Notes: generated by a model not told the origin, from the letters alone. Positions 35,709 through 45,385 are shown, counted from the stretch's first letter. The stretch: DNA of 64,000 bases from Azospirillum endophyticum (GCF_016595245.1 NZ_JAENHM010000030.1:208042-272041); one strand, 5' to 3'. Numbers and translations are program-made.

Positions 35709-37394
35709 ATGATCCGGGACCTTTGGTACAAGAACGCCGTCATCTACAATCTGTCGCTGTCGACCTTCATGGACGCCAACGGCGATGGTATCGGCGATTT
35801 CCAGGGGCTGCTGCGCCGCCTCGACTATCTGCATGGGCTGGGGGTGACCTGCCTGTGGCTGGGGCCGTTCCAGACCTCGCCGCTGAAGGACGACGGCTAT
35901 GACGTCGCCGACTATTACAACGTCGATCCGCGCTACGGCACGTTGGGCGACTTCGTGGAATTCACCCATGCCTGCGAACAGCGCGGCATCCGCGTCATCA
36001 TCGATCTGGTGATCAACCACACGTCGGACCAGCATCCCTGGTTCAAGGCCGCCCGCAGCGACCCCGACAGCAAATACCGCGACTGGTATGTCTGGTCGGA
36101 CAGCAAGCCGGAGAATGCCGACCAGGGCATGGTCTTTCCCGGCGTGCAGAAATCGACCTGGACCTATGACCGCGAGGCCAAGGCCTGGTATTTCCACCGC
36201 TTCTACAAATTCCAGCCCGACCTGAACACCGCCAATCCGGAGGTGCATGCCGAACTGCTGAAGATCATGGGCTTCTGGATCCAGCTGGGCGTCGCCGGGT
36301 TCCGCATGGATGCCGTGCCCTTCATCATCGCGGAGAAGGGGGCGGACGTCACCAAGCCGAAGGAGCAGTTCGGCATGCTGCGCAGCTTCCGCGAATTCGT
36401 GCAGTGGCGCCGCGGCGACGCCGTCCTGCTGGCGGAGGCCAACATCCTGCCGGAAGACGATCTGGAGTATTTCGGCGTCGACGGCGACCGCTGCCACATG
36501 ATGTTCAACTTTCAGGTCAACCAGCACCTGTTCTATGCGCTGGCGACCGCCGATACCGGCCCGCTCGCCAAGGCGCTGGAGGTGACGAAGCCGCGCCCGG
36601 CCACCGCCCAATGGGGAACCTTCCTGCGCAACCACGACGAGCTGGACCTCGGCCGGCTGACCGAGGAGCAGCGCCAGGCGGTCTTCGCCGCCTTCGGTCC
36701 GGACAAGTCCATGCAGCTCTACGACCGCGGCATCCGGCGGCGGCTGGCGCCGATGCTGCACGCCGACCGGCGGCGGATCGAGCTGGCCTACAGCCTGATG
36801 TTCACCCTGCCGGGGACGCCGGTCATCCGCTATGGCGACGAGATCGGCATGGGCGACGACCTGTCGCTGCCCGAGCGCAACTGCGCCCGCACGCCGATGC
36901 AGTGGTCGGACGAACCGCATGGCGGCTTCACCAAGTCCGACGAGCCGGATTCTCCGGTCATCAGCGGCGGCGTCTTCGGCTATGAGCGGATCAACGCGGC
37001 GATCCAGCGCCGTGATCCCGAATCGATGTTGAACTGGACCGAGCGCATCATCCGCATGCGCAAGGAGTGCCCGGAGATCGGCTGGGGCGATTTCCGCATC
37101 CTGAAGACCGGCCGGCCGGAGGTGCTGGCCCTGCGCTATGACTGGCGCAACAACGGACTGGTCGTCCTGCACAACCTGTCGGACAAGCCCTGCGAGATCG
37201 TCCTGGACGTGGACGGCCATGGCGAGACCTGCCGGCTGGTCAACCTGCTGTCGGAGGACCACAGCGAACCTGACGCCGAGGGACGCCACCGTCTGGTGAT
37301 GGAGGCCTACGGCTATCGCTGGTTCCGGGTCGGCGGGCTCGATTATCTGCTGCGCCGGACCGAGGCGAACGGCAAGCCCGGCGAGAACGTCTAG
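35709..37394 (+). CDS. GH13 alpha-glucosidase/trehalose synthase-like enzyme
   Basis: 561 residues, a complete GH13 (beta/alpha)8 barrel. The catalytic residues are the nucleophile Asp201 in GFRMDAVPF, the acid Glu243 in LLAEAN and Asp310 in LRNHDELD; DLVINHTSDQHPWF is conserved region I. The start YKNAVIYNLSLSTFMDANGD resembles maltose glucosyltransferase (TreS), but the usual D/E-V following 'Y-x-V' and a maltokinase partner are missing, so the transferred sugar is uncertain. Cytoplasmic. Its stop codon TAG shares a CTAG with the convergent HxlR gene. Confidence 0.88.
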   Translation: MIRDLWYKNAVIYNLSLSTFMDANGDGIGDFQGLLRRLDYLHGLGVTCLWLGPFQTSPLKDDGYDVADYYNVDPRYGTLGDFVEFTHACEQRGIRVIIDLVINHTSDQHPWFKAARSDPDSKYRDWYVWSDSKPENADQGMVFPGVQKSTWTYDREAKAWYFHRFYKFQPDLNTANPEVHAELLKIMGFWIQLGVAGFRMDAVPFIIAEKGADVTKPKEQFGMLRSFREFVQWRRGDAVLLAEANILPEDDLEYFGVDGDRCHMMFNFQVNQHLFYALATADTGPLAKALEVTKPRPATAQWGTFLRNHDELDLGRLTEEQRQAVFAAFGPDKSMQLYDRGIRRRLAPMLHADRRRIELAYSLMFTLPGTPVIRYGDEIGMGDDLSLPERNCARTPMQWSDEPHGGFTKSDEPDSPVISGGVFGYERINAAIQRRDPESMLNWTERIIRMRKECPEIGWGDFRILKTGRPEVLALRYDWRNNGLVVLHNLSDKPCEIVLDVDGHGETCRLVNLLSEDHSEPDAEGRHRLVMEAYGYRWFRVGGLDYLLRRTEANGKPGENV

Positions 37395-37834
37395 GCGACG
37401 TCCAAGCGGGCCGGGCCGGCCTCCTCCTCCCGGTCATAGGCGGTGCGCGCCTCCAGCATCTGCGCGATGTGGGTCTCGGCCCACACCCGCAGGGGCACCA
37501 GCGTTTCGGCCAGCGTGGCGCCCAGCGGCGTGATGGAATATTCGACGGTGACCGGAACGGTGGCGAAGGCCTTGCGGCTGACCAGCCCGTCGCGTTCCAG
37601 GCTCTTCAGGGTCTGCGACAGCATCTTCTGCGAGATGCCCTCGATCTCCCGGCGCAGCTGGTTGAAGCGCATCGGCCCGCCTTCCAGCAATCCCAGGATC
37701 AGCACCGTCCATTTGTCGGCGATCCGGTCCAGCGCCTGCCGCGTTGGGCAGGCCGAGGCATAGGCGTCGGGGAGCCGGTCCATCTCCGACGGCCGCTTGC
37801 CGCCCAGCCCCAGTAAAGTCCTGTCCATCCGCAT
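37391..37834 (-). CDS. HxlR-family transcriptional regulator
   Basis: 147 residues. The winged helix domain contains the single conserved Cys (SACPTRQALDRIADKWTVLIL, cited as CPTRQALDRIADKWTVLIL) and MRFNQLRREIEGISQKMLSQTLKSLERDGLV (cited as QKMLSQTLKSLERDGLV). HxlR proteins often sense aldehydes, quinones or oxidants. It is divergent from an NAD(P)-binding reductase, the common pairing of such regulators with their target. Its 3' end overlaps the GH13 stop codon by four bases. Confidence 0.92.
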   Translation of the reverse strand: MRMDRTLLGLGGKRPSEMDRLPDAYASACPTRQALDRIADKWTVLILGLLEGGPMRFNQLRREIEGISQKMLSQTLKSLERDGLVSRKAFATVPVTVEYSITPLGATLAETLVPLRVWAETHIAQMLEARTAYDREEEAGPARLDVA

Positions 37835-37976
37835 CCGCTCCCAGGGGCGATCACCCGTTCATCATTCCCGGCGGTTACGCGCGGGTGACCATGTCACGAA
37901 AAGGTGCCTTCTTTACACCAGATTTCCAAAGCGGCATCAAGTCACCATTGGAAACCCATGGAGAGGACCCTCCGTC
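37835..37976. promoter_or_regulatory. HxlR/reductase divergent promoter with candidate operator
   Basis: 142 bases. GGTTAC, six bases, GTGACC (in the stretch GGTTACGCGCGGGTGACC) is an imperfect dyad in the middle of the region and could be the HxlR site. Confidence 0.35.
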
Positions 37977-38588
37977 ATGAACGTCGCCATCATCGGCGCC
38001 GCCGGCCGCGCCGGCAGCCGCATCCAGGCCGAACTGCTCCGCCGCGGCCACAGCGTCACCGCCATCGTCCGCGACCCCGCCAAGGTCGCCGCCGCTCCCG
38101 GCCTGACGGTGAAGGCCGGCGACGCCAACGACGGCGAGACGCTGGCTCCGCTGCTGGCCGGCCATGACGCCGTGGTCAGCGCCGTCATGTTCCTGATGAG
38201 CGATGCCGAGACCCTGATCGGTGCGGCCAAGCGCGCCGGCGTGCCGCGCTATCTGGTGGTCGGCGGCGCCGGCAGCCTGGAGGTGGCGCCGGGCGTGCGC
38301 GTTCTCGACCTGCCGGAATTCCCGGAGATCTACAAGGCCGAGGCCACCAAGGGCGCCGAGTTCCTCGACCGTCTGAAGGCCGAGCCGGACCTGAACTGGA
38401 CCTTCCTGTCGCCGTCCGCCGAGTTCGTGCTGGGCGAGCGGACGGGCACGTTCCGGGTGGGGGCCGACTCCCTGCTGGCGGACGAGACTGGCCGCAGCTG
38501 GATCAGCTACGAGGACTTCGCCGTGGCGCTGGTCGACGAGATCGAGGCGTCGAAGCACGAGCGCAAGCGCTTCACGGTCGGGTATTGA
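37977..38588 (+). CDS. NAD(P)-binding reductase, NmrA/atypical SDR type
   Basis: 203 residues. Rossmann fold start NVAIIGAAGRAGSRI with G-x-x-G-x-x-G, then a compact catalytic part with YLVVGGAGSL and TFLSPSAEF. It matches the NAD(P)H-binding NmrA/YwnB group of atypical short-chain dehydrogenases, often induced by electrophiles through HxlR regulators. GGAGAGGACCC precedes the ATG. Substrate unknown; a quinone or aldehyde reductase role is inferred from the regulator. Confidence 0.9.
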   Translation: MNVAIIGAAGRAGSRIQAELLRRGHSVTAIVRDPAKVAAAPGLTVKAGDANDGETLAPLLAGHDAVVSAVMFLMSDAETLIGAAKRAGVPRYLVVGGAGSLEVAPGVRVLDLPEFPEIYKAEATKGAEFLDRLKAEPDLNWTFLSPSAEFVLGERTGTFRVGADSLLADETGRSWISYEDFAVALVDEIEASKHERKRFTVGY

Positions 38589-38710
38589 GGCGATGGCCGG
38601 GGTAGCTCTCCGGTAGGATGTTCGAAGCCGGGGGCTGCAATGGTCCGTTCCCCCTCCCATGTCTTCGGCAAGGGCGAATCCAGCCCGGCGAGAACATGGG
38701 AAGGAACGGA

Positions 38711-38950
38711 ATGGCACTGATCCCCTGCGCCGCCTGCGGTCACAAGATCTCCACCGAAGCTCCGGCCTGCCCATCCTGCGGACACCCTGGGGCGAATGTG
38801 CCGAGGGGTGGCCGCGAAGGGATGGCACGGATCGCCGGGACTGTCGCCGGCTCCTACATCTCGGCGCAGATGCTGGCCAGCATCATCGTCGGATCGGTCG
38901 CCATCGTCAGCTTCGCCGCCATCATGATCGCGATGATCCTGAAGGGGTGA
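38711..38950 (+). CDS. small zinc-ribbon membrane protein
   Basis: 79 residues. An N-terminal zinc ribbon (C-A-A-C, then C-P-S-C twelve residues later) is followed by a linker and a C-terminal hydrophobic helix (about 50-77). AAGGA precedes the ATG at 38711. Such zinc-ribbon/one-helix proteins are common but uncharacterised. It is 122 bases from the reductase gene and is probably transcribed alone. Confidence 0.7.
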   Translation: MALIPCAACGHKISTEAPACPSCGHPGANVPRGGREGMARIAGTVAGSYISAQMLASIIVGSVAIVSFAAIMIAMILKG

Positions 38951-39080
38951 CGCCGGTCTGACTTGACCCTCTATGTGCTGTCGGCTGAAGCCACGGATGC
39001 AAGGGCTTGATTGTGGAAGACCGGGAGGAAGCGGGCGGCGTCTGGAATGGGGCGCCGCCCATTGGCCTGCGGGCGCCGCT

Positions 39081-39455
39081 TCAGGCGGCCCGTTGGACGG
39101 GATAGTCACGCACCAGAATGTCGACGGGTATCCGCAGCCCTTCCGACAGTCGCCGGATCATCGGCAAGGTCAATGCCCGTTTACGGTTCAGGATTTCGGC
39201 GACGCGGGCGCGGCTGCCGATCATCGGTTCCAGATCGTGTCGGGTCAGCCCGCGCTGCTCCATCATGAATTCGATGGCGCTGATCGGATCGCTCGGCGGG
39301 ATCGGGTGGTTCGCCTCTTCATAGGCCTCCACCAGCATCATCAGGATTTCGAGCCGCGCACCGTCGGCGGTGTCGGGATCGGCTCCCCACAGGCGCTCGA
39401 TTTCCTCCAGTGCGGCGGCGTGGTCCTCGTCGGACCGGATCGGGCGGATATCCAT
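39081..39455 (-). CDS. higA: HigA-like antitoxin
   Basis: 124 residues. The C-terminal part is an XRE helix-turn-helix (LTRHDLEPMIGSRARVAEILNRKRALTLPMIRRL, cited as GSRARVAEILNRKRALTLPM). The N-terminal acidic part (MDIRPIRSDEDHAAALEEIERLW, cited as RSDEDHAAALEEIERLW) is the COG5499 type. It starts two bases after the HigB stop. It should neutralise HigB and repress the operon through the palindrome upstream of higB. Confidence 0.9.
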   Translation of the reverse strand: MDIRPIRSDEDHAAALEEIERLWGADPDTADGARLEILMMLVEAYEEANHPIPPSDPISAIEFMMEQRGLTRHDLEPMIGSRARVAEILNRKRALTLPMIRRLSEGLRIPVDILVRDYPVQRAA

Positions 39456-39457
39456 GA

Positions 39458-39754
39458 TTACACCGTCCTCACGTCAATGGCGTCGTACTCGCGATGTGTG
39501 CCGACCCATTTCACATAGACTGTGCGGTACCGGTAATCGATCCCGGCAACCAGCCGATATTTGTTGCCGGCTATGTTGAAGACCACCCGGTCACCCACGA
39601 ACGATGCCGAGCGGAACTGAGCCTTGAGAGCGGCGGTGTCCGCCCAGTCGACATTGCGGACAACGTTGAACCAATCGGTCAGCGGCGCCTCGCTGTCGCC
39701 CCGACCAGGCTTCTCCCAATACTCCCGCAGCGTTCGGCGTGAAATGATCCGCAT
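39458..39754 (-). CDS. higB: HigB-like mRNA interferase toxin
   Basis: 98 residues of the COG4680 HigB type: MRIISRRTLREYWEKPGRGDSE, then FNIAGNKYRLVAGIDYRYRTVYVKWVGTHREYD (cited as NKYRLVAGIDYRYRTVYVKW and GTHREYD). These proteins cut mRNA on the ribosome. Toxin first, antitoxin second, the characteristic higBA order. A good promoter and operator lie upstream. Confidence 0.92.
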   Translation of the reverse strand: MRIISRRTLREYWEKPGRGDSEAPLTDWFNVVRNVDWADTAALKAQFRSASFVGDRVVFNIAGNKYRLVAGIDYRYRTVYVKWVGTHREYDAIDVRTV

Positions 39755-39762
39755 GGTTGAAG

Positions 39763-39787
39763 CTTATAACGCTCCCAAAATGGGAGC
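39763..39787 (-). promoter_or_regulatory. higBA promoter with palindromic operator
   Basis: GCTCCCA (39771-39777), AAA, TGGGAGC (39781-39787) is a perfect palindrome. On the minus strand a TATAAG -10 box (39763-39768) follows it, and TTGCTC overlaps its upstream side as a possible -35, so repressor binding would block RNA polymerase. This fits autoregulation by HigA. Confidence 0.6.
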
Positions 39788-39886
39788 AAGTCTTCCTGCA
39801 GCCTGAATTGTTCACATAAGAGTAGGCGTCAGAGCGGGGCCGGCAACAATTCCTACATACATGGTTCATCGACGGAGCTGGGATGC

Positions 39887-41818
39887 CTACCGCCGCCCGA
39901 ACAGTCTCTCGATGTCCGCCAGCTTCAGCTCCACGTATGTCGGCCGCCCGTGGTTGCATTGCCCACTGTGCGGAGTCGCTTCCATCTGCCGCAGCAGGGC
40001 GTTCATCTCGTCGACGCTCAGCGTCCGGCCGGCGCGGACGCTGCCGTGGCAGGCCATCGTCGCGCAGACCTCCTCCAGCCGCTCCTTCAGCGACAGGGCG
40101 TCGCCCAGTTCCGACAGCTCCTCGGCGAGGTCGCGGATCAGGTTCTTGACGTCGGACTGACCGAGCAGGGCCGGCACCTCGCGTACCATGACGCAGCCAT
40201 GGCCGAAGCCCTCGATCACCAGCCCCAGCTCGGCCAGTTCGGCGCCGCGGGCCAGCAGGCGGTTGGCCGACGGTTCGTCCAGCTCGATCAGTTCAGGGAT
40301 CAGCAGGGCCTGGCGCTTCACCCCGCCCTCCAGCAGGGCGGTCTTCATCCGTTCATAGACCAGCCGTTCATGGGCGGCGTGCTGGTCGACGATGACGATG
40401 CCCTCGCGGGTCTGCGCCACGATGTAGGTGGTGTGAACCTGCGCCCGCGCCGCGCCCAGCGGGTGGCTGTCGGGCGGCGGCTCCGGCTTGTGCGCGGCCG
40501 GGTCGGGGGTGCGGTATTCCGGCGGGCGGGCCGCCGGGGCGAAGCCGTTGCCGAAGCCGCTGAGCCGCCCCTGCAGCGGCGGCAGGCCGGTCTGGGTCGG
40601 CGCCTGGAAGGCGGCGGAGCGCTCCGCCAGGCCGCGCGGCACGGCGGCCGGCGTGTAGGAGCCGCCCCAACCACTCCCTGGGCCGCCGCCCGACCCGCCG
40701 CCGGAGCGGCCGTAGGGCAGGGGAGACGGGGCGAAGCCGCCGTCGCTCCCCGCATCGCCGGACGGCTCCGGCCGCAGGGCGCCCAGCGTGGCGAGGCCGA
40801 CGGTGGTCGACGCGCGGTGGCCGGCCTCGGCCAGGGCATGTTTCAGCGATCCGACGATCAGCCCACGCACCAGACCCTGGTCGCGGAAGCGCACCTCGGC
40901 CTTGGCCGGGTGGACGTTCACGTCGACCTCCTGCGGGTCGATGTCCAGGAACAGGGCCAGCATCGGGTGGCGGTCGCGCGGCAGGAAATCGGCATAGGCG
41001 GCGCGCACCGCGCCGACCATCAGCTTGTCGCGCACCGGGCGGCCGTTGACGAACAGGTGCTGGTGCTTGGCGGTCGGGCGGTGCAGGGTGGGCAGGCCGA
41101 TCCAGCCGGCCAGCGCCACGCCTTCGCGTTCCGACCGCACCGGTACGGCGTTCTCCTGGAAATCGCGGCCCATCAGTGCGCCCAGCCGGGTCAACCGGGC
41201 ATCCAGCAGGTCGCCCTGCGCCGCGCTCAGCCGCAGGCCGCCGCGCCCGCCGTCGCTGAGCGTGAAGGCGACGCCGGGATGGGCCATCGCCAGCCGCTCC
41301 AGGCAGTCGGCGATGTGGTCGTATTCGGTGCGGGACGCCTTCAGGAACTTCAGCCGGGCGGGCACGGCGGCGAACAGGTCGCGCACCTCGATCCGCGTGC
41401 CCTGGGCCAGCGCCGCCGGTTGCGGCGCCCCCTTGGCCCCGGCATCCACCGTCAGGCTCCAGGCGCTGTCGGCGTCGCGGGCGCGGCTGGTGATGGTCAG
41501 GCAGCTGACGGCGCCGATCGACGGCAGCGCCTCCCCCCGAAAGCCGAGGGAGCGGATGTCGAGCAGGTCGTCACTTGGCAGCTTGGAGGTAGCATGGCGT
41601 TCGACCGCCAGCACCAGCTCGTCGGCGGTCATGCCGCAGCCGTCGTCGGTGACGGCGATCAGCGATTTGCCGCCGTCGCGCGCCACCACGTCGATTCGGG
41701 TGGCGCCGGCGTCGATGGCGTTCTCCACCAACTCCTTGACGGCGGCAGCGGGACGTTCGACCACCTCGCCGGCGGCGATGCGGTTGACCAGGGTTTCAGG
41801 AAGAAGACGGATCGGCAT
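39887..41818 (-). CDS. mutL: DNA mismatch repair protein MutL
   Basis: About 643 residues. GHKL ATPase at the N-terminus: [39 protein letters not shown], and HATSKL. The middle is a long Gly/Pro-rich linker (about 345-445), and the C-terminal dimerisation domain includes [14 protein letters not shown] and [12 protein letters not shown]. Since it has CHGSVRAG but no clear DQHA(x)2E(x)4E endonuclease motif is guaranteed ([12 protein letters not shown] is present), nicking activity is plausible. The start could also be two codons upstream at 41824. Confidence 0.95.
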   Translation of the reverse strand: MPIRLLPETLVNRIAAGEVVERPAAAVKELVENAIDAGATRIDVVARDGGKSLIAVTDDGCGMTADELVLAVERHATSKLPSDDLLDIRSLGFRGEALPSIGAVSCLTITSRARDADSAWSLTVDAGAKGAPQPAALAQGTRIEVRDLFAAVPARLKFLKASRTEYDHIADCLERLAMAHPGVAFTLSDGGRGGLRLSAAQGDLLDARLTRLGALMGRDFQENAVPVRSEREGVALAGWIGLPTLHRPTAKHQHLFVNGRPVRDKLMVGAVRAAYADFLPRDRHPMLALFLDIDPQEVDVNVHPAKAEVRFRDQGLVRGLIVGSLKHALAEAGHRASTTVGLATLGALRPEPSGDAGSDGGFAPSPLPYGRSGGGSGGGPGSGWGGSYTPAAVPRGLAERSAAFQAPTQTGLPPLQGRLSGFGNGFAPAARPPEYRTPDPAAHKPEPPPDSHPLGAARAQVHTTYIVAQTREGIVIVDQHAAHERLVYERMKTALLEGGVKRQALLIPELIELDEPSANRLLARGAELAELGLVIEGFGHGCVMVREVPALLGQSDVKNLIRDLAEELSELGDALSLKERLEEVCATMACHGSVRAGRTLSVDEMNALLRQMEATPHSGQCNHGRPTYVELKLADIERLFGRR

Positions 41819-41877
41819 GCCCATAGATATAGTGCCGGCCGGCTGCCGACACCACCATTTCAGGCAGGGATTCGCGC

Positions 41878-42243
41878 TTACAGCCCTTTCAGGGCCTTCA
41901 TGTATTCGACCAGCTTGCGTTCGTAGAAGGGCTGCGGCGACTGGTAGCGGGCGACGAGGCCGGACTCTTCCGTCAGCTTCACCACCATGCCCATGCAGGA
42001 GACGTCCACCGGATCGCCGCCGAGGTCGAACTGCAGGCGGAAATCGAACTTCTGCCTGGCGATCAGGTCGCCGTCATAGGGGCGGATGCGGAAGGAGCCG
42101 AGAACGAACTCCTCCGGCACATAGTCGTGGTGATCGATCACGATCCTGGGCGGCGTGGACGGGCGTTCCCGCCGCGGCTCCGCGACGATTTTGGCGGCGC
42201 CGGGCGCCTTGTTGCCTCCGGAGAATTTCGACAGCCAAGACAT
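41878..42243 (-). CDS. PilZ-like c-di-GMP receptor domain protein
   Basis: 121 residues, a single domain. [26 protein letters not shown] (cited as [11 protein letters not shown] and DVSCMGMVV) resembles the PilZ fold, with the DxSxxG-like motif present as D-V-S-C-M-G. The N-terminal RxxxR motif is weak ([13 protein letters not shown]), so ligand binding is uncertain. The start at 42243 gives [12 protein letters not shown]; a longer frame exists but lacks support. It could be a c-di-GMP effector or a degenerate member. Confidence 0.7.
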   Translation of the reverse strand: MSWLSKFSGGNKAPGAAKIVAEPRRERPSTPPRIVIDHHDYVPEEFVLGSFRIRPYDGDLIARQKFDFRLQFDLGGDPVDVSCMGMVVKLTEESGLVARYQSPQPFYERKLVEYMKALKGL

Positions 42244-42544
42244 GAAGAGCGAGGTCCCCTGTTTCAAAGGCGTTTCAAAGGCGTTCCGAAGGTCTGGAAC
42301 CGGACCGGCATAGTCAGGCAGTTTTGCGGGCATACCCTTTAACAACGGTTAACGACGCAAGTATCGGCCGCGGTGCGGAGACTGGGCGGGAAATTCCGCA
42401 AGGGGCTTTCGCCGGTGCAACATTGTCGCAACCGCGCCGCCGTGACTTTGCCGGCACCTTCGGCCTTCCTTCGCTCTGCCGTCACGGGTGCGGGCATGCT
42501 ACGCTTCATCATTGTCCTTAGTTGCCAGTCGGCGAGGTTCCGTC
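42244..42544. promoter_or_regulatory. divergent promoter region, PilZ-like/DUF3095
   Basis: 301 bases separating the divergent genes. I see no clear operator, terminator or small gene in it; AACGGTTAACG near 42345 is a short dyad. Confidence 0.3.
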
Positions 42545-43780
42545 ATGCCTCTGTTGCCGGTGATCCGCGATTTTGCCGCGGAAGCGTCGGATCCTCGATT
42601 TTATGCAATGCTCGGTGGCGGATGGTCGCTGGCGGTGGCCGATGTCACCGGCAGCACCCGGCTGGCCGGAGAGGGGCGGCACCGGGACGTCAATTTCGTC
42701 GCCGCCGGGGTGGTGGCGGTGCTGTCCGACGCGGTGCGGGTCGGGCAGGAGCCGGCGGCCTGCCAGTTCGGCGGCGCCGGCGCCATCGCCGCGGTGCCGC
42801 CGGGACGGGAGGAGGCCGCGCGTGCAGCGCTCTCGGCGCTCGCCCATTGGTCGGCGGAGGTGATGGACGTGCCGCTGCGAGTCGGGCTGGTGCCGGTGCA
42901 GGCGCTGCTCGACCAGGGGCTGGAGGTGATGGCGGCCCTGCATGATGTCGGCAACGGCAACAGCTTCGGCCTGTTCCTGGGTGCCGGGGTGGCGGCCGCC
43001 GATGCCTGGGTGAAGGAGGATGCACGCTGGCACATGGCGCCGCGGCCGGGGCCGCTGCCGGGACTGGAGTCGGTCTCCTGCCGCTGGAATCCGGTGCCGC
43101 CCCGCCGCGGCACCGTCCTGTGCGTGATCGTCGATGCGGTCGATCCCGGTGCGGCAGGCCTGCGGGACCTCGGCGGCGTCCAGCGGGCCATCGAGGCCAT
43201 CGTGCCCACCGCGGGCGCCGCCCCGCTGGGCATCGGTGAGCGGCTGGAGGCACGTTGGCCGCCGGCTTGGCGGGCCCTGCTGATGGAGGCGCGCGGCGGC
43301 CGGGACGGCGATGCCGGGGGCTGGGCCACGCGGATCCGGCGGGTGGGGCGGGCGATGGCCGGATCGGGCCTGCTCGTCCTGCTGCTGAAGCTGGGGTGGC
43401 GGTTGGGCGGGTTCGATCCGCAGCGCTACCGCCGCCGCATGGCGGAGCGCACCGATTTCCGGAAGTCGGCCGGTGGGCCGCGGCTGGTGCTGGACGTGAC
43501 GGCGGGAGAGGCGGATGCGATCGAGAGCCTGCTTGCCGATGTGGCGGAGACCGGCTCGATCCACTATGGCACCGCAAGGGCCGACGCCACCACGGTCACC
43601 TGCCTGGTGGGCGACGTGACCGCCGACCGGCATGTCCATTTCGTCGACGGTGCCGGGCTCGGCTTCTGGCGGGCTTCGGTGATGCTGAAGGCGATGAAGG
43701 CGCGGCAGGGCCACAGCCAGGGTGACGGTCGGATGGGGCGGACGGCGAGGGGACTGGAAGCCGCCGCCCCATCGGGCTGA
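42545..43780 (+). CDS. DUF3095 protein, cyclase-fold related
   Basis: 411 residues matching DUF3095. The opening WSLAVADVTGSTRLAGEGRHRDVNF (cited as LAVADVTGSTRLAGEGRHRD) resembles the metal-binding strand-turn of class III nucleotide cyclases, and CQFGGAGAIAAVP fits the following strand. A second cyclase-like half may lie between about 320 and 395 (TVTCLVGDVTADRHVHFVDG, 20 residues). A hydrophobic stretch LLVLLLKLGW sits in the middle. The start at 42545 has AGG upstream. Cyclase activity is not established for this family. Confidence 0.8.
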   Translation: MPLLPVIRDFAAEASDPRFYAMLGGGWSLAVADVTGSTRLAGEGRHRDVNFVAAGVVAVLSDAVRVGQEPAACQFGGAGAIAAVPPGREEAARAALSALAHWSAEVMDVPLRVGLVPVQALLDQGLEVMAALHDVGNGNSFGLFLGAGVAAADAWVKEDARWHMAPRPGPLPGLESVSCRWNPVPPRRGTVLCVIVDAVDPGAAGLRDLGGVQRAIEAIVPTAGAAPLGIGERLEARWPPAWRALLMEARGGRDGDAGGWATRIRRVGRAMAGSGLLVLLLKLGWRLGGFDPQRYRRRMAERTDFRKSAGGPRLVLDVTAGEADAIESLLADVAETGSIHYGTARADATTVTCLVGDVTADRHVHFVDGAGLGFWRASVMLKAMKARQGHSQGDGRMGRTARGLEAAAPSG

Positions 43781-43807
43781 AACCGCCGGAAGTCAGGCGG
43801 GCCGGGA

Positions 43808-44245
43808 TCAGGGCCGCCCGGCCACGCGCCGGCCCATGTCGTCGGACGGCACGATCTCGGTTCCGATCGGCCACAAGGCCAGCAGGGCAAGCTTCAGATG
43901 GGCCCAGGCGAAGGGCAGGCCGATGATGGTGATGGCAAGCGCCGCCGCGGCGACCAGATGGCCCAGCGCCAGCCACCAGCCGGCCAGCACGAACCACACC
44001 ACGTTGCCGATGAAGCCGAGGGCGCCGGTGCCCATGTCTTCGCGCCCGCGGAACTCATCCCGCCGCACGGCGGTTTGTCCAAAGGGGAGCAGGGTGTAAT
44101 GGGCGATGGTCAGGGCGGAGCGGGCCCAGGGCAGGCCGACGATCGACAGCGCCATCAGGACCGCTGCGAACAGCCAGCCGAGCGCCATCCAGATGCCGCC
44201 CGTGACCACCCACAGCACGTTGAGGAGAAGACTGAGCAGAGGCAT
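43808..44245 (-). CDS. YccF-domain inner membrane protein
   Basis: 145 residues. Two copies of the YccF repeat: LSLLLNVLWVVTGGIWMALGW and FIGNVVWFVLAGWWLALGH, each followed by ITIIGLPFAW or SIVGLPWAR. Four hydrophobic segments. Members are inner membrane proteins of unknown function. The first Met of the conserved domain is preceded by GGAGGA, so the longer frame is rejected. Confidence 0.88.
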   Translation of the reverse strand: MPLLSLLLNVLWVVTGGIWMALGWLFAAVLMALSIVGLPWARSALTIAHYTLLPFGQTAVRRDEFRGREDMGTGALGFIGNVVWFVLAGWWLALGHLVAAAALAITIIGLPFAWAHLKLALLALWPIGTEIVPSDDMGRRVAGRP

Positions 44246-44594
44246 GACACGAAATCCTCCCTTTCGCCGCAGATGTGGGGACGGCCGTGCCGCTCGCCTA
44301 GAGGCGGGCCGGACAGATCGGTGCGGAGCGCCCCCACCCCGTTGTGCGCCCCTGTGGGCGCCGCCGTGGTACGCCGAGGACGCACCTGTCGACCGCGGAA
44401 CGGCGGAGCAAGGATGGGGCACCCCGTCCGACGGCGCGAAAGAAGGGAAGGGTCTATGCCATCCATGCCTTGAAGCGGATCCGCTCGGTCCACAGATCCG
44501 TAACAGGCATCAAGACGACGCATCCGGACGGGTCCTTCGTCGGCAGCATCGCCGGCGGGCCGCCCGTTTCCGGATCACACGGATCGGAGGCCGC
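44246..44594. promoter_or_regulatory. 349-bp divergent promoter region
   Basis: Between yccF and the following rightward gene. It shows no gene-like codon usage on either strand that is supported by a ribosome binding site, and no clear hairpin. It should contain two divergent promoters. Confidence 0.3.
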
Positions 44595-45143
44595 ATGACC
44601 GAGGCTTTGAACACCGAGTCCGGCGCCGACGCGCCGAACATGCCGCGCGAAGGCGAATCGCTTTCGCCGGTGGTCGCCGCCATTCTCGGCACCGCCGTCG
44701 CCGCGGCGGCCAAGCGCGGCGGCAACGGCGACGTGGCCCGCGGGCTGATCGCCGGGCTGCGCATACTGCGCGCCACGGTCGAGGAGGAGGCCGGATACAC
44801 CATGGCCGCCGCAGTCGACAATGCGATCCGCACCCGCCTGCTGGCCGACAACCTGTCGCGCCTGCGTGTCAGCGGAGAGAAGCCTCAGGCCATCCCGTTG
44901 CCCGACCCCGGACCCGGCGCCAGCGCCGCGGCCGCCATCTTCGAAAGCGCCGCGGAATCCTGCCTGACCGTCAATGCCCATGCCGAGGACAACGGGCCGC
45001 TGGAACATGCGGTCTTCGCCTTCACTGCACAGTTGCTGCAACAGTTGGGTGGAGCGCCGGAATGGCGCAGCCTTGTCGGCGAGTTGCGGCGCCCGCTGGC
45101 GGTCGCGCCGGATGGCGAAGGCGAGGAGGTGACTCTGCATTGA
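44595..45143 (+). CDS. hypothetical protein, Ala-rich helical
   Basis: 182 residues with no recognised family. Ala-rich amphipathic helices dominate (AAILGTAVAAAAKRGGNGDVARGLIAGL, cited as AAILGTAVAAAAKRG), and the C-terminal half includes AESCLTVNAHAEDNGPLEHAVFAFTAQLLQQL (cited as NGPLEHAVFAFTAQLLQQL). No signal peptide. GGAGG precedes the ATG. The coding bias is strong, so the gene is real; its function cannot be told. Confidence 0.7.
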   Translation: MTEALNTESGADAPNMPREGESLSPVVAAILGTAVAAAAKRGGNGDVARGLIAGLRILRATVEEEAGYTMAAAVDNAIRTRLLADNLSRLRVSGEKPQAIPLPDPGPGASAAAAIFESAAESCLTVNAHAEDNGPLEHAVFAFTAQLLQQLGGAPEWRSLVGELRRPLAVAPDGEGEEVTLH

Positions 45144-45385
45144 TCCGCCATCCGGTGGCCTGCCGTCCGGGGAGTCCGCCTCGGGCGGCAAGTCGTGGAT
45201 TATTCTTTGCTTTTATCGTGTTTCGGTGATGGCTGAAACCTTTTGCGGACGGAGCGGCTTTTCCGGCGCTGTTAAGGTTTCTGCCCGATTTATGGAACGG
45301 GACGACTTGGGTTCCGCTTCGTTAGGGTTGGTTGTGGCGGTGGGACGGTTCCACCGCGAATGGCCAACTCCGGGGATCACCGACC

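Noticed and set aside
39950..41926. 658-residue plus-strand open frame
   Set aside because: Complement of mutL; low-complexity product of the same kind as other antisense frames.
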